A stretch of 64,000 nucleotides of DNA, taken from Galbula dea. Its lineage: Eukaryota; Chordata; Aves; Piciformes; Galbulidae. Made by a program: the position numbers and the translations under genes. Shown piece after piece: positions 38,258 to 52,400 of this stretch. Below the pieces are notes generated by a model. It was not told the origin of the DNA. It was given only the letters and a program-made list of their open reading frames with translations, and ran no database searches. The stretch is taken from the NCBI GenBank assembly GCA_013399015.1, contig VWZX01002556.1, positions 186,001 to 250,000 on the forward strand. The letters are read 5' to 3'. Positions within the stretch are counted from its first letter, which is position 1. Each line of letters opens with the position of its first letter.

Positions 38258-38991
38258 AAAATTTGTTTCTACTTCTGACATTTTCACTTTTGGTCTAATT
38301 TACATTGATGCAAAATTCAGAGCAACTGAATAGCTCAACCACACCAAATATTTTCTTGATCAGTTTCTAAACTCAGTTCTTTTTTGGAAATAGCCAAGCA
38401 TTCAAGAGAAACAGAATGTCTCCATCTCTCTGGACTAGCTTACCCTTTCTATCCGTTCATCCATCTGATGCTCTTTCTGAGTAAATCAAATACAAGAGCA
38501 TTTTGTTCTCAGAATCCCCTTTATGTTTTTTGCAACCTTGCTACAATGCATAAAATACTGCAAAATCAATGTGGTTTGTCAGCCAGGATCTGACACCAGC
38601 CTTGGTCCCTCTTCTTTCTAGTGGCCCTTGAAATTCAACAAGAAGATGACTCAAGTGCTGTGGGAGGGTAGGAGGGTATAGGGATGTCATCCAAACCATA
38701 CTCCAGATAATTGTTGAAGAACCCACAGCAACTGACACCAAATAACCTCATCACTACAAGCTTTAACCAACTCTTCTCCGGAAAATGATGAAGTTCAATC
38801 TTTATTAAACAGACCCTGCCAGGTATTTTGTATTGGTTTATATGTTGGGGTTTTTTCTCTGTGTGTCTTAAGATATTTTTTCTGCTGTCAAAATGAATTT
38901 GATTTTGAGCCAGCTTTTCAGCCAAGGTAAATTTGTGCAGCTCTGTTGAAGCCAGCTCACACCACCTGATGAGCTTTCCTCTGCAGACAGA

Positions 38992-39005
38992 TTTTTTTTT
39001 TTTTT
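38992..39005. repeat. Poly-T run
   Basis: Fourteen consecutive T bases. No poly-A-tailed element was recognised on the minus strand beside it. Confidence 0.9.
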
Positions 39006-42000
39006 GGTCCCAATTGTTTGTTTAAAACAGAAAACAAAGTCTTTGTACTATTTATTTTTTGTCTTTTAAGTCAGGATGCCAGGACCAAAGTATACAAGCT
39101 AATTCAAGTATTGAATTGGTTGCATTTGGAAAAACTAAAAGGAAAATATCAAGGCCTGGTTGCAAATTCCTTATTATAAGTTAAAATTATCAGTTTAAAA
39201 ATGCCAAGATGTAATTTTCAAATTAAGTTTTAAAATTCAGCAGCATTTAAACCTTTTTCCCTCAGATAGAATGTGAAAATTGTTAAAGAATAAAAGTCAG
39301 ATCAAGACAGTCCAAGTGATGTATATGCAGTTAGGGACATGGTGCAACCTGCTGACCACCAACTACTATTTTCAATTCCATCAATGACATTTTTCATAAG
39401 TCTAAACAAATTCCCTTATTTCTGGTGCATCAATTTACAAGATGACGATAATGATTCAGACTTCACATGGCACTTTGAAATTCAGAAAAATGCACTCTAA
39501 ATGCTAGGTATTAACAGGAATTCTTTTCATATAAATGCAGGACAGTTCTTAATGGCTGTAAAAAAAAATTGCACTGAAATGCTGGAGATTATATTTTCAC
39601 AGGATTCCTATAAGACTTTAACTCAGATCCTCCCAAGCCTCCTTTCAGCTTTGCTATATTTTTCAGAGATATCTTCTATATTGATTTGTCTTTGCTTAGG
39701 TGGGTGGTATTTTTTTTCAGAACGAGAGATTTTCCAGGTGTTCTGTACATTAACAAATGGCTTTGAAGCAATCCAATATAATTTCACCTATATTAATTTG
39801 ATCTACTTGTTATCCTTGAAACAGCTTTTGACTCTGCAGAAACTAGCGTTTGCATCTAATGCAACAAGTACTCTAAATTGCCCTTAAGTGCTTAAAAATT
39901 AGTTCCAGACTGTATCTGGCATCTATTTGTCACATAAAGGCAGCAAGTACAAGGCTTTTATCAGCAACATCCAACGCTTCTCTCTGAAAGCCGGTGAAGA
40001 ACTGCCAAATGGCAACAAATTTTGTCTGAATCTAACCTACATAAGATTTGAAATAAGAGAAAGTGAAAAACACTGCAGCCAGTTAAAACTCTTGCAAGCT
40101 AGATAGTTCCCTTCACGAGTATGGCAAGGCATATCTCCATTAAATTGCTCAATAATTTTCTTCAGTTTGGAGTACATACAAGACACTTGGATGATGAGCC
40201 TCCAGTTCTTACCAAATTAGTGTAGAGCATACTACAAGCCCACCAAGTTAAGGTCAGAGCAGTGATCTTTTATAATGCAGTGAACTAGCTAAACAGATAC
40301 CTAAGCTGCATTGTCCGTATGCGGGCCTGAAATCTGAACCACTGAATGCTTAAATGGGGAAAATTTCTAGTGAAGTAAAAAAAGCAACATCTGAATAATC
40401 CTAGTGCTTTCTACCTCTAAGTATAGGTGCCATTAGTCTCATTTTATAAATGTAAAACCCCAGTACTTGATTTCAAGCACTTATAACTAAATCAAATAAT
40501 TAATTAGAAGTCTGGTTTTCAATACACACAAACTGTAGCACTGAAGGCGATTATGGTCACAGGTGTTCAGGCTTAGATCACTAATGATATTGAGGCACAT
40601 AAGTCTTATTTGGTCTCTTAGTTTTTCAGTTTCCTCAGTTTGCGGGTAAGTCTCTAAACAGGTGCTAGAAGCTGCTGCACATGTGAATTGAATGGAGAGG
40701 CATATTCCTTTCCACAGCTTCAAACTTCATACTCTTTCTACCCTGCCACAGCTTCAATAATCCCTATGACAGTTGAGAAACACTCAGGAAAGCCTCCTAG
40801 TTCTTTTTTAAGGTCTAACAAGGTGCATTCCTCTAGACTAGAATGACAATGTTTTCTACATATGGCTCGCACTGTCACTGTCTCCTAAATTCAGATTGCG
40901 TCTTATTCTTGGTTCTCACTAACTTTCTTCAAGGATCTCTATCTTCCTGATCTCCATCTTTCCCAAGCAAAATAATTTGGAGATAGGAAGCATTACACTG
41001 TTTGCCCTTTAAAAGATGACCTTTTGTAAAAAGACACTGAGAATCCTTTGGGGAAAAAGGGATCTTTTCCTTCAACTTAAATTTGACATTGCAAGCAAAT
41101 ATCTTCATTTGTGGATAGGCAAAGCAGGAGGTAAGACTCTCTCATTCAGTGACCAGAACAGAAGGCTGCATAAAAGCAGAATTAACCAGGAATGTTTCTC
41201 TAGACAAAACTTCAAACTAAGCAATTATTTGAAAAATTGGCCCAAACTTTGTGTTTACACCAGTTTCACTGTGATGCAATTTCACTAGCTTCTGTAACGC
41301 TATTTTCAGATCACAGCCATAGTGGGAAAAGAACCAAACACAATCTTCGTATTCCCAGCTCATAATCAACATGAATTCAGCCTGGGGTTTATCACTTCCG
41401 TGCCACATATCCCTTCCTCTGCCTCATTTGCTGAACAAATGAAAAAAATCACTTTCCATGAAAAAGCAGCAGTAATGAAATTATAGCTGTGAAGGTAACC
41501 TTAGCCCACTCCAACTCCAATACGCAGCAGAGTGATAAACTGCTGTCCCAGAGAGCTGCACTTTGCAGTGGCCCAGTAGCAACCTCATTAACTCTGGCTT
41601 TCTCCAGGAGTACGACACCATTCTCTCTCACCTGGGCCTCCCTTGCTTGTGTCTGGGACTGCTTTTCTCCCTTTCTTAATGGGTCCTAAACTGCTGCTGA
41701 CATTTCATTGAATTATCAGATCATATGCATCTTCAGGTTTGTAATTAATCTATGATTTTCTTCATAGAAAGAAAGAGGTTAAAAAAAAAAGGAAAATAAA
41801 ATTCTCCCTCAAGGCTCCAGTGTGATTTTTAACCAAGCAATGCACAGCATAAGGGTTGCACGCTGTAGAGAAAAATGCTGTCTACTATATACTTCAAGGA
41901 TAAAGCTGGAAGAAGAATAATGAGAATAAGGAATCAGGAGGCTTGGCTCAGTCAGTGTTTCTGGTTTCTGCTGCCAGTTCCAAAAGAATGCGCTGACTAA

Positions 42001-45000
42001 TCAGTACAATAGAAGACAAGAATTGGGGATGAGGACTCTGTTTTCAATGTCCCTGGTTCTTTGTTATGTTGTCTCTGTGCTGCTGGTAAAAAGGGTAACA
42101 ACACTTCCCTCCCTTCCCAAAGAGCGTCAAGAGGATCAAGTAGCCACAAAGCTGCAGTCAAAAGGCTGCAACTTATTTCCTTCACCCCCTCTCCCTCCAG
42201 CTTCCTCATGCACTGAAGCAAAACAATACCTAGCTCTAAATTCTGTTCTTCCTTAAAACTGAGGCAATGCTAGTAAGGGTCCCTGACATGTCCTGCGTAC
42301 ACAGTTTTCATCATATCTGAATGAACTACTGGAGATGGGTCCTGGGAACCATTTCTCATCTCTGCAAGGTCGCAGACAGAACGATGAGCAAGGCACAGCA
42401 GAGAGAATGCAAACACATATTACAATCAAAGACAGGGTCAGGCTTGAGTCAAATCCTGCTCTGGATTTCAAACTCCCACTTTGAGCCCAGAGAGACTGCT
42501 TTTCAGATCTGAGAACTAGCTCTGAGAGGGCATAAATAACAGCAATGGTATTGGGAGAGCAGGGACTGAGGTGATTTTTTGCCATTTTCTCAGGAGCTGG
42601 AGGGAAAAGAACAAAACAGGAATGAAGGGTACTGCCAGGGAGAGAGGACAATGGAGGCAGAAAACACTCATCTTCTCCAAAATGACCAGAAAAGCAAGAT
42701 AGAAAGAAAAAATTCTACAAAAAGATACTACGCTGTCAGCAAGAAAGCACTGCTGCAGAGGGGATCAGCAAACAGCCTTATTCTTAAGGCCCAAGGACTT
42801 TACATTTTAGAGGGATTAAGCAGACATGTGACTGGTGCAGGAGTAATGTGTCCAGTTCACACTAAAAGTGTGCGAGTCTTAATACTGCTTTCCTTGCCTT
42901 AATATTACTTATCACAAGAGACCTGTTAGAAAGATATCTAATACATATGGCATATATATGGTCCCCATCCTAAACACAAAATAGGACAGGCTTCTGCTCA
43001 GGGGTGGCATTTCCCTCTAAGACCAGCCCAATTTAGAGATCTGGCATACCACAATGCAACATTGTCACTCCCATGACATTTCGCCAGTCATTATCAGAAA
43101 ACCAGTAATGCACAGTAGAGGAGGAAGGGCTAAAGGGCTAACTGTTCCTCAGTGCTTTCAGGCAATTATTAAGGGTATTATCTACACAGTTTCTTTACTT
43201 CAAATGTCTCTCTATCTTTGAGAGCCCAGTAAAATACATCATACCCTAAGGATGTTTATCTATCCTTACATACTGCCTCTTTTTGCTAAGCCAGCCAAGT
43301 GTAAGGTGGGCTTGCTTTCAGCGTATGACAGTCCAAAGTTGGACATAACTGGCTAAGTTCAAGCAAGGTATATACCATGCTCTGCAAAGAAGAAGATGAT
43401 TAGAACTTAAGGAAACGTAAGTTGAGTCATCTTAAATCAAGGAAACATGGCAATGCTGTAAAAATAAAAGGGGAAAAAAGATTATTTTGAGCATATCTTG
43501 GAAAAAGTCTGGGATACATTAATGATGGCATGATCTTCCTCAAGGGTGTTTTCTTAAAGAATATGCAGACTGGCATTAGCCACAAAGCAGCAGACTGAGA
43601 AGGACTGTGGGAGGGAGCAACAAAAATTTGGGACAAGTAGGGAGGATGGTCTAAGGCAGTCATGTGCTACAAGGCTGAAAATAAATCAGCTCACAAAACC
43701 AGCATAGGTTGTTATGCAACAGAGCATGAGATGCACAAGCACCCTCAGATCTAGTCACCAGTATCAGCAGCAAAGGCAGGAAAGAACCTTTTATCACTAA
43801 ATGTGCTATCCTCTGTACAACTACTTTCTCCTTGTTACCTTAGGAGATTGGAAATACAAATATGTCTTCTTTATTTATTTTAGATTGTATGAAGAAGTCT
43901 ATTTGTAAATAAATGAAGTGCAACTTCACTGCCCCTGAGAGTAATTATTTAATTTTCTTGAGCTGTTTCAAATGTGGCCAAGAGACTCCTGACTCGTTTC
44001 TAGCTATTAACCGATACACTGTACTGCAAGTGTACTACTGTTTTCAAAAGTACGGTAGGTCTTAAAATGAATCTATTCACACTTACTGTCTCCTACAAGC
44101 AGCAAGCTACACTCACAGCAGACAAAGTATGGCTCTGTGGTGTGCTTCATTCATTCTCTTGTTCTCCCTACAAAACATCTCCTCAGTGACAATGAGAAGC
44201 TCTTTGGCTGCATGCACTTCTGCTCCACAAAAAATCCATCCAAATCCTTAATGTGTTTCTCTCCCTGATGCATTTTTATTTTGCATAGCATGTCAGGTTT
44301 CTCTCTTTCTAGCTGTCATTCAAACTTCAGAAAGCTGCTGGGACTGATATTGGAACACAGAAACTTATTTCACCTAACTTTAGATCCAAAACTGGCACAA
44401 AGGGGACAAGAAGCCAAATAATGCGTCATTTCTAGGCTGCTGGCCTTCTGTTGATCCAATGTGGGAGCAAACGAAAGTGAATCAGGTGGTTCAGGACCTT
44501 TCTGACGTGAGTTTTGAGGATATGGATGTGATTTTCAGAGACAGGATCAATGAAACAAAACCAACACATACTGTTATCCTATAAGCACCCTAAAAGCAAG
44601 GAGAAATACAGTCTTTTGGGCAACATCTCAACAGCAAGTAGAATAGAAGGAATGACTGAGTAACTGAAATTCCTTTTCTGACCATACAGATGAGCACTTC
44701 AAGTCAGCATAAATGTGGGTAGCTTAAACTACTATCACTGTACATATATGCTGCAAATAAGAAGAGCAGGCTGGCAAATAGGCTGGCAAACAGTCTGTCA
44801 ATTTAGCAATGTACCCATATTCTAGCAATTAAATTAAATAACAATTCAGCACTTTACTCAAGTACACCAACACACTACATATATCCAAAGAATGTGCCCA
44901 TTTAAAAATTCCTCTAATGCCTCTAGCTAAAGGGCTAGCTAGCTTCCCTTGAGCAGGAATCAAAGGTATGATGAGAAAATGTACAGGTTTTTTATTACCA

Positions 45001-48000
45001 ATTATGAGGGCATTCATGAAGTGCTCCTTAAATATTATATTCTAAAACTGATAAAGGGCAATGTAAGGGAAATTTCTTCAGAGAGTAGGAGACCAGACAA
45101 CTAAAGCTCTTAATTACAAGGCAATACCCTAAAATTTCGAGATCATATCCATACTAAACCCTCTCCTTTATACCAATATTCATTCCTCTAACATATAACC
45201 CTTAAAAAAATCTACACATCATAATTCTCTATCATGTTTTTAAAGAATTTTAAGAACATTTCATGCACCAATTAGTTCAAAGATACTGTGATACATTAAA
45301 AGTTCAAAGCTGCAGCTTCTCTCTTTCCTTTTATACATAATTTTAAGACGCAAAAGTTAAGAGAAGGAAAAGTTGTATTGAATCTAATGTTTCTCTTCTC
45401 CCAACATTTGTACTTGTTGCTCTTACCCCAAGATTGTTGTAGAAACTCCTTTAATGCACAGGAGAATAAACATTATATGCTCTACTGATGGTGGTGAAAC
45501 ACAGACAGATCACCTGTTTGAAAGTATAAGGGAAAATACAAACCAAAAATCCTCTGCCCACAGAGGAGCACAGGTCAAATACCCCCAGCCACTTGCAGCT
45601 GCTCCTAGTTAGCTACCATCATGTATCATTACAGCACCATAGTGGGTGTGCTGCCATTGCTGAGAAAGAACATGAGCAGGTGGTGCAGTACTACCACTAA
45701 TTCATCATCTTAACCAGTGACATATAAAAAGCAGTGAAATATAAAGTGCTATTAGACTTGAAAAGCTACTGTAATTGCAATAGTGCTGCTAACTAACCAT
45801 TCAGCCCCATGTTCTGAATAATTAGGGCAATAGTTTATGACCAGCACTTGGTAACATCAGCAAATGTAACAGGAGATTGAGCATGACGGGTGTGTTGGTA
45901 AAAAGAAGGAAGAGGAGCTGTAAATTACAGTTTTGAGGAATCACCTGTTAAAAAACATGTGTCCTCCTTTATCAAAAAGGAGGAAATTCCCAAAATCTAA
46001 TGGATAAAGAGGGGAGATTCAAGACAATGGCAAGACGATGGTCTTTTGCGAGAATGTTTTTGAGTTTGTGAGGTTTTTTCTTCCTCCACATACCTGTTAT
46101 GTGATTTTGCTCTAACAAGTCAGCAGGAGAAGTCTAGCAGACAGGCTTTTCCAAAATAAATTCTCTGTGCTTAAATGATTTGAGAAACATGTTAGCTTAA
46201 TTCCTGTTAGGATGAAAAGGCTGATGTTGTAAGTCACCTACACTGCAGGTCTGTACGCAGCAGGAGGAGACTGGAGGAATTCAGACGATGCAAAGAAAGA
46301 GATATCATGGAGGGAGGAGAAACCTTTGCTTCATGCTCTCAAGTGCCAGGGTTTCAACAGTGAATATTCTGCAGAAGATGGAGGAGATGGTTATGCATGT
46401 CTGGGTTGTTTTTCACAGCCAGGTATAAAATCTATTCTGAAGTCTAGCACAAGTCAACCTAACTTCCTTGTTTTAATTCTTACTTTAAGTCCAATAGCTG
46501 TGTCTAAAATAGAGAATTCCTTTAGTCCTTTTATTTTCCTAATTCTTTCAGTAGGGGTGGGAAAGGAGACTTTTGACTAAAAATTGCCAGCAATGATGAC
46601 TTTCCCACACTATAGAAAACTGTTCTATCTACTGTTCTACTTGATCCCCATTATTTTAAATGCACAGACTATTTCTAGTCTACATTCGTCTAGCTTAAAC
46701 TTCCAGACACATAATCATGTCACACTTTCACTTTTAAAAATTTAAAAGCTCTCTATTATGAAATTGCTGTTTACCACTGTAGGTAACTGCTGATCCTGAT
46801 CGTCACCCCTCCACTTGCTCTTTTGCAGGTGGATACCTTTCAGCTCTTGCTAAAGGGCAAATTTTCCAAACCTTTTAGCAATTATTATATTTAAGAATGA
46901 ACCCCCTCCACTATAATAGCAGCTGTAACTGTAAGAAAAGGATCTCAGTCACACTCATACCAAAACCAGATATGTTAATTCCTACTCAGTACTCTCCTCT
47001 TTAGATATTTGGGGAGTGATTTAGTCCTTTGGCCACATTATCCTGAGAGCCCCTTTTTACCTGAGTAACAGTCATGACCCCAGTCTTTTTCAAAAATCAC
47101 TGCTTCCTAAGCTAATCAGCCTGCATTTCTTTCACACAGAAAACTAGGCCTTAATGCCACACAAAGGTACTCTATAAGGATGCCCTACATTCTTTGTTTT
47201 AAAACTGATGCATTTCAAAACAGCCATCTTAAAATGCATCTTGCTCAGTTGCCCTCAATTTACAATATAACTCAGATTAACAAATGACATTTTGTTTGAG
47301 CCATTCAGTGCCAGGTAGTCTGTGAAGAGGACTTGCAAGACATAATTTCCCTATACATATACATATGTTTTTCTTCTCCGAACACCTGCTTAAGGCACAA
47401 CTGTACACCCTTATTTTTTCAGAGGATGCTGCAATACAGGTAGCAGTGGCATTGTGAAGAAAAGAGAAAATAAGCCAACTCTGTTGGATAAGGCATAAAG
47501 AAATGCTCATGCTGGGAGACTGGCTCAGCAGAAGGCAGCTAGCATATATGACATAGGAGGGAAGCAAGAATGACCCTTCTCCACATTTCATATAACCAAC
47601 GATTAGGGCTTGGTGCCTCCCTCCATCTGAAACAGCAAACTCCAAGACGGTCATTGCTGTCCCAAGGTCTGCATAGAGGGGTCTTAACATGGGGGAAATA
47701 TATCTGACTGCTACAGAGGGAGAAGCAATGGGTATAAACAGCTTGTATTTTCCTTGAGGAATTTGAGTTTTCATAAGAAATATCTAAACTGACAATCCTT
47801 TAAACCTTTGTTTTTTAGCAATAAAGTCACCAGGTTATGAAAAGGAAAAGCAGAGGCTTTTTCCTGCTCAAGAAAATATCCTTTTTTTAAGAGGAGTAGG
47901 AGCTTCTGCAGCCTCATCCCACCTGCCACACAGTGGTGCATGCCACATAACAGCATGCCTGAGGAAGCTGGCAAAGGTAATGACATTTCCTCTGAACTCC

Positions 48001-51000
48001 TGAAAGTAGATAAAGAAAAAGGGCACTCGGTCCTTCCACCATTGTCTTTGAGCTGTCGCAGCGATGTGCTGCACCCATAAAACAAGGCAACAGCTGCTGA
48101 GGAATTTACAGCTCTAAGAGAACTCATTTCCATCCTTCAAGAGTCAGAAGCCTACAGGAAACATTGTAGTGAACACAATGGCAAGATCAGAGAGGGAAAA
48201 AGTGTGTTTCTGGATTTATAGCCATTTATTCTGAGCCAACCAACAGAATCCCAAGTGGGAGGGGAGGAGCACAAGGTGCAAAACTAGTCTGTATTTAAAT
48301 AAGAGACATGTGGGTTTGGATACCTCCCCCCTCCCTGCTCTGTTTAAACAGCCCAGTGCTGCCTTCGAACAAAGACTAAGAAGATTATGTTCTGTGAGGA
48401 TAATCTCAGCTCTCTAGTGCTGTCTTGGCTTCAGAAATACAGCATTCCAGTTTTCTCCCAGGGTCATTTCAATTCCTTTCCCATCAGCACATATATGGTT
48501 CTCTAGCACTCCCTGATGTCTGGGGTGAAATGTTTTTAATGTTATAATTATCAAGTCTCCTTGGATTTTCCTGCCATTCAGGCTTGAGAGGGACAGATTC
48601 CTCACCTGAAGGTAACAGAATTAGGTGGCAAGCAACTGTCTCAGAAATCTAGGTACCCTTCTGGAGTGCGTGGGGAGCCAGCAGCCTGAAGCACCTCACT
48701 GCCCACCCTAACACATTATACCATCTGAGCATTAAATTATGCAGAAAAAATTCCAACAGCTGAAATACTGAGCAAGTGGTAAAGATACTGTCACTTTGGC
48801 AGAATGTGTAAATATCTGTGCAGATGGATAACATTTTCAAAGATGAGCAAGATGAGAGGACCCCTTCTATCTGCCCTGAGCAGCTCCCATGCCAGCAGAG
48901 GGCCATGCTGCTATCTGCAGTCTGGGGACAGACAATCTCATCCTGGCCCACCCTGTTCCACTCACAGGCAGTCTCTTGCCTTTTCTGCTGCAAGAACAAA
49001 GGGCAGCACAGAGTGGCCTGCCTGGCAGGCACTGTGCACCAAGTTCAAACACACTGAAGCCTGAAGAGCAGTATCTGTTTATGGTGGGCTTGAATTGGGC
49101 TCTATGCCTGCCAGAAGACTAGAGAACATGCTGTGTGGGGTTTTGGCCTACTTTATGCAGGATGGAGCCATAGGTAAATGAATGTCAGGGATATTTTACA
49201 TGTCTGAGTAAACTGTGACTAAAATGCCTTGGATGAAGATATTGTGACTATATTTCAGGGTACATGTTGACTCATTTACATCTACCAGTTGTATATAAAC
49301 CAGAAGCACAACTGTTAAGAGCACTGGTAAATATGCAGGAGGAATGACTGAGAAGCAAAGCAATACAAGAACAAGGAGCAGAAAAACTACTGAGAGCTGC
49401 AGCCCTCTTCTGAGGCAAAGTCCTGGGAGCCTATTGCACAGGATAGGCGCAAATCTCTTGGCTCCTGCATGTCATAATCACATTAAATAGCCTGTGAATT
49501 CAACTCCTTCCTCTGATCTTATGTAGATGAGTCTACATTGTACTTAATCTTACTATGCTACCTTTAGTCTTTTGTTTGGGTTGTGAACATGGAACTTTGG
49601 CACTAAGACGAAAGCAACAAGCCAAATAACCAACACTGCATAACTCAAATAACTGTAATTGTCCTTTGTGGCACCAAATTTGTTAAAAAAAACAAATGCT
49701 GCAATAAAACCATTTATTCTAATGTAATTTCTTTTCCATTGACATGTTGCAAAGCACAGCCAGAAGCATACCTTCTACAGGAACACCTCAAGGGCATTTT
49801 GTGAGATTTCCCTCACCCCAACAAAATTAACCAAGAAATTATTTGGGTGTTATAGAGTATGATTTCTTAAAACACACTAGAAAGCTCAGATGGATGCAGC
49901 AGTTTCTGTAGCCAAGAACTTTCAATTCAAAATACTCCATCAGGATATACACATAGAACAACTGACCACAACCTTCCTGAGGTGGCAGGTAGTAGCTACA
50001 CATGGTACAGAAGGATCAAAAAGACAAAACACTGACATGCTTCTGAAATGCTGTAAGAACATTTAATGCCCTTTCAGATAACATAGTTGCCCTAGGTGTT
50101 AAGACACAGACACAGAAAAACCCCCGAGGCCCAGCTCCTACTGAAAATCCAACATGCCAAACAAGAAGCCAGCCAAACCATTCCTGTCTCTACACGTTCC
50201 AACGTTTCCTGATGCACGAGGTCCTAGCAGATGGGTGTCTCTGCTGTGGATGAGCTCCTCAGTGCAAGCCTTTCATCTTCTTCCTGCAGCAATCAGGCTT
50301 TAAAGCCAGATATTAGAAAAATGATCAACAACGTGACATCAGTTGGTGATATATGACATGAACATGTGTGCAGGTATACGTGATTCTCTGTGGGAATACA
50401 TGCAGACGCGCACCTTCAATAGCCTCTCTTGGCTGAGAATCATGACCCCAAGCTCCACAGCTACACCTTCAAAGGAACATGTCCCCAGCCAAGCAAGGAA
50501 AGAGGTACTAGAATAACAGCCACTTTGCATTTTTTATGAGGTTTGTCTCCTATGTGTCTCTGTACCTCTGCAAAGACCTCTCAGTACTGCTTCAAAGTTC
50601 ATCTTTGTTTCTCTCAGTTGATTAGGAAGTTTGATTCTTTCCTGTCTCCCCTCCTCCCTGCCTGTCCCCTTGGTGCCAGTATGTCCTGACATGACAGTCT
50701 CTATGGTACTCTCCTATTATACTGTCTTTCCCAATCTCCTCTACCACCACTAACTTTTTTGCACTGTCAGTCACCCATAACTACTCCTGCACCATCCACT
50801 CCAGGGAAGTCTGGTTTTGTCAGGCTCACTGTTTCTCCCCCATCCCAAGAGGAAGGAGCATGCACTAGGCCCTGGAGAGCTTCCATGCTCAGAAGTCTAT
50901 GTTTGTACCCTAACTCTGTCCCAAATCCAAACTAGGGCAAGAACTGGCTACATCTCAACCCTCCCACTTAACTCTCTAGTTTTCATGAATGGAAAACCTG

Positions 51001-52194
51001 GAAAAATGAGAGGGTGAGGAGGTGTCACATGATCTTATCCTGGAAAAAGATCCAGATGACTAGGAGACCAAGGCTTCATGGGGAAATCCAGTATACTTGT
51101 GGAGTAAATTTAGCCAGGACTGACACTCTTGCTTTCCTGCTTGCAAACAAAGATAATCATACTTCCTTAATTCATCATGAGTGTTGAAGAATAAACATAA
51201 AAACTCTTGAGGCACTTCTTAGCATAAGAACAAAACTCACAGAGGCACAAAAGATCTACAAAGGTCATGGTAAAGCTTTGCTTAGCTTATGGAAGATGTG
51301 CTCATGGAACGCTGATTGCTTTTCAAATGGAACAAAACCATCCTAAAGCCATAAAACCTCCAGAGTACATCTAACACTACTGGACAGACCTTCTCCTTCC
51401 TTCCACAAGCTCTTTTTATCTCTCTTTGTTCCTCTACCAGTCATCTTAACTCAACAGCTCAGTTTAAGTAAACACTCTTGTATACTTTACTAATGCCAGT
51501 TCAACAAAGCCATCATTTTACTAGACTTCCTCAAGGCATGCACAGCTCAGCCTCTTCCTTCCATCTCCAAAACCAAGGTTTAGACGGTCCTCTGTGATTA
51601 GACAGGGTGAAAACCCCAGGTAAGCATCAAATAATTCAGGACTAGAATAAGCATCAGGAACTAAAACCAGCTGACCTCCTCTTAGTCCCTGAGCTCGGTC
51701 CCTTTGTTTTCCAAGCTTTTGATGGACCAGTAGATCACTTTTCACTCCAATCACATTGAGACTTGCAGGTCGCTATGACAAACTCTTCATTCAAAGAAAA
51801 GTAGCTAGGGGTTCAAAACAAAGAAGTGTGTGGTTGTTCTTCAGAAATGGTAAGTGAGATAACATGGTAATTTTATTTAGGTTCTTTTTGTAAAGAATTC
51901 CCAATGCTGTAGTAAATAATGGTTTTTAATCTATACAGCACTGCAGCCTCACAGCAAAGGAGAAGTCTTAGTGAGCAAGTTGAATCCTTCTGGCAGGTTT
52001 ATTCATTCATAAGGAATTCCTTTCATTATTTAGTACAAATAAAGATATACCTTCATGAAAGGCTTCTGCTGTTTATGCTGCTTACATTCATATTTGATAG
52101 CATAAGAGAGAACTAAAGCCCTTTGCCTGTTCCACACCAGTGTGCAAGAGAGGTTCTCTTGTGAGACCACTGATTTTTCAGAAGAACATCGGGT

Positions 52195-52400
52195 TTTCAT
52201 GCTGAATTGGACTGACAGTCCATCAAATCTTGCCTTCTGCCTCTGAACTCTGCTGAGGGAGTGAAAAGTGCTTGCAGCATGCTTGGCTTATCCAGTGAAG
52301 CCAGGCACCGTAGGGAGAGACTCCTTCCTGACCTCTACAGTGATTAGATAATGACTCAAAGCATGTGGTTTGCTTATCCCTCTGTTAGAGCCCAAATATG
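52195..52400 (-). mobile_element. Ancient amniote CR1/L3-like fragment
   Basis: The phrases gaattggactgacagtccat, gactccttcctgacctctac and gattagataatgactcaaag, then gcatgtggtttgcttatccc, resemble in order an old CR1/L3-class repeat that I know from turtles and other sauropsids. There, ggactgacagtccatct, a cttcctaaccccaattag-type phrase and gcatgaggtttatatccc occur in the same sequence. The strand is inferred and the edges are approximate. Such old copies are sometimes retained as conserved elements. Confidence 0.5.

Larger units (their letters stand above)
38151..52194. other. Long unique stretch, no gene seen
   Basis: Fourteen kilobases without a recognised exon, RNA gene or young transposon. 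Simple tracts: T-rich 38218-38243, CA run 38247-38257, poly-T 38992-39005, poly-A about 41780-41790. Sequence near 41500-42660 and 48640-49100 is more GC-balanced and has overlapping open frames on both strands (132 codons at 42253-42651, 165 at 47277-47774, 120 at 47771-48133, 127 at 48649-49032). None shows a recognisable domain, and none is bounded by a convincing splice-site pair, so they are not called as genes. Confidence 0.55.

Noticed and set aside
39501..39887. 128-codon open frame (+) rich in leucine and isoleucine
   Set aside because: Hydrophobic content follows from T-rich sequence; there is no recognisable membrane-protein family or gene context.
42253..42651. 132-codon open frame (-) with others on the opposite strand
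   Set aside because: Both strands are open in the same patch, as expected from composition; no known protein features.
48649..49032. 127-codon open frame (-) in a GC-balanced patch with several overlapping frames
   Set aside because: Several frames on both strands are open together, which points to base composition rather than coding selection.
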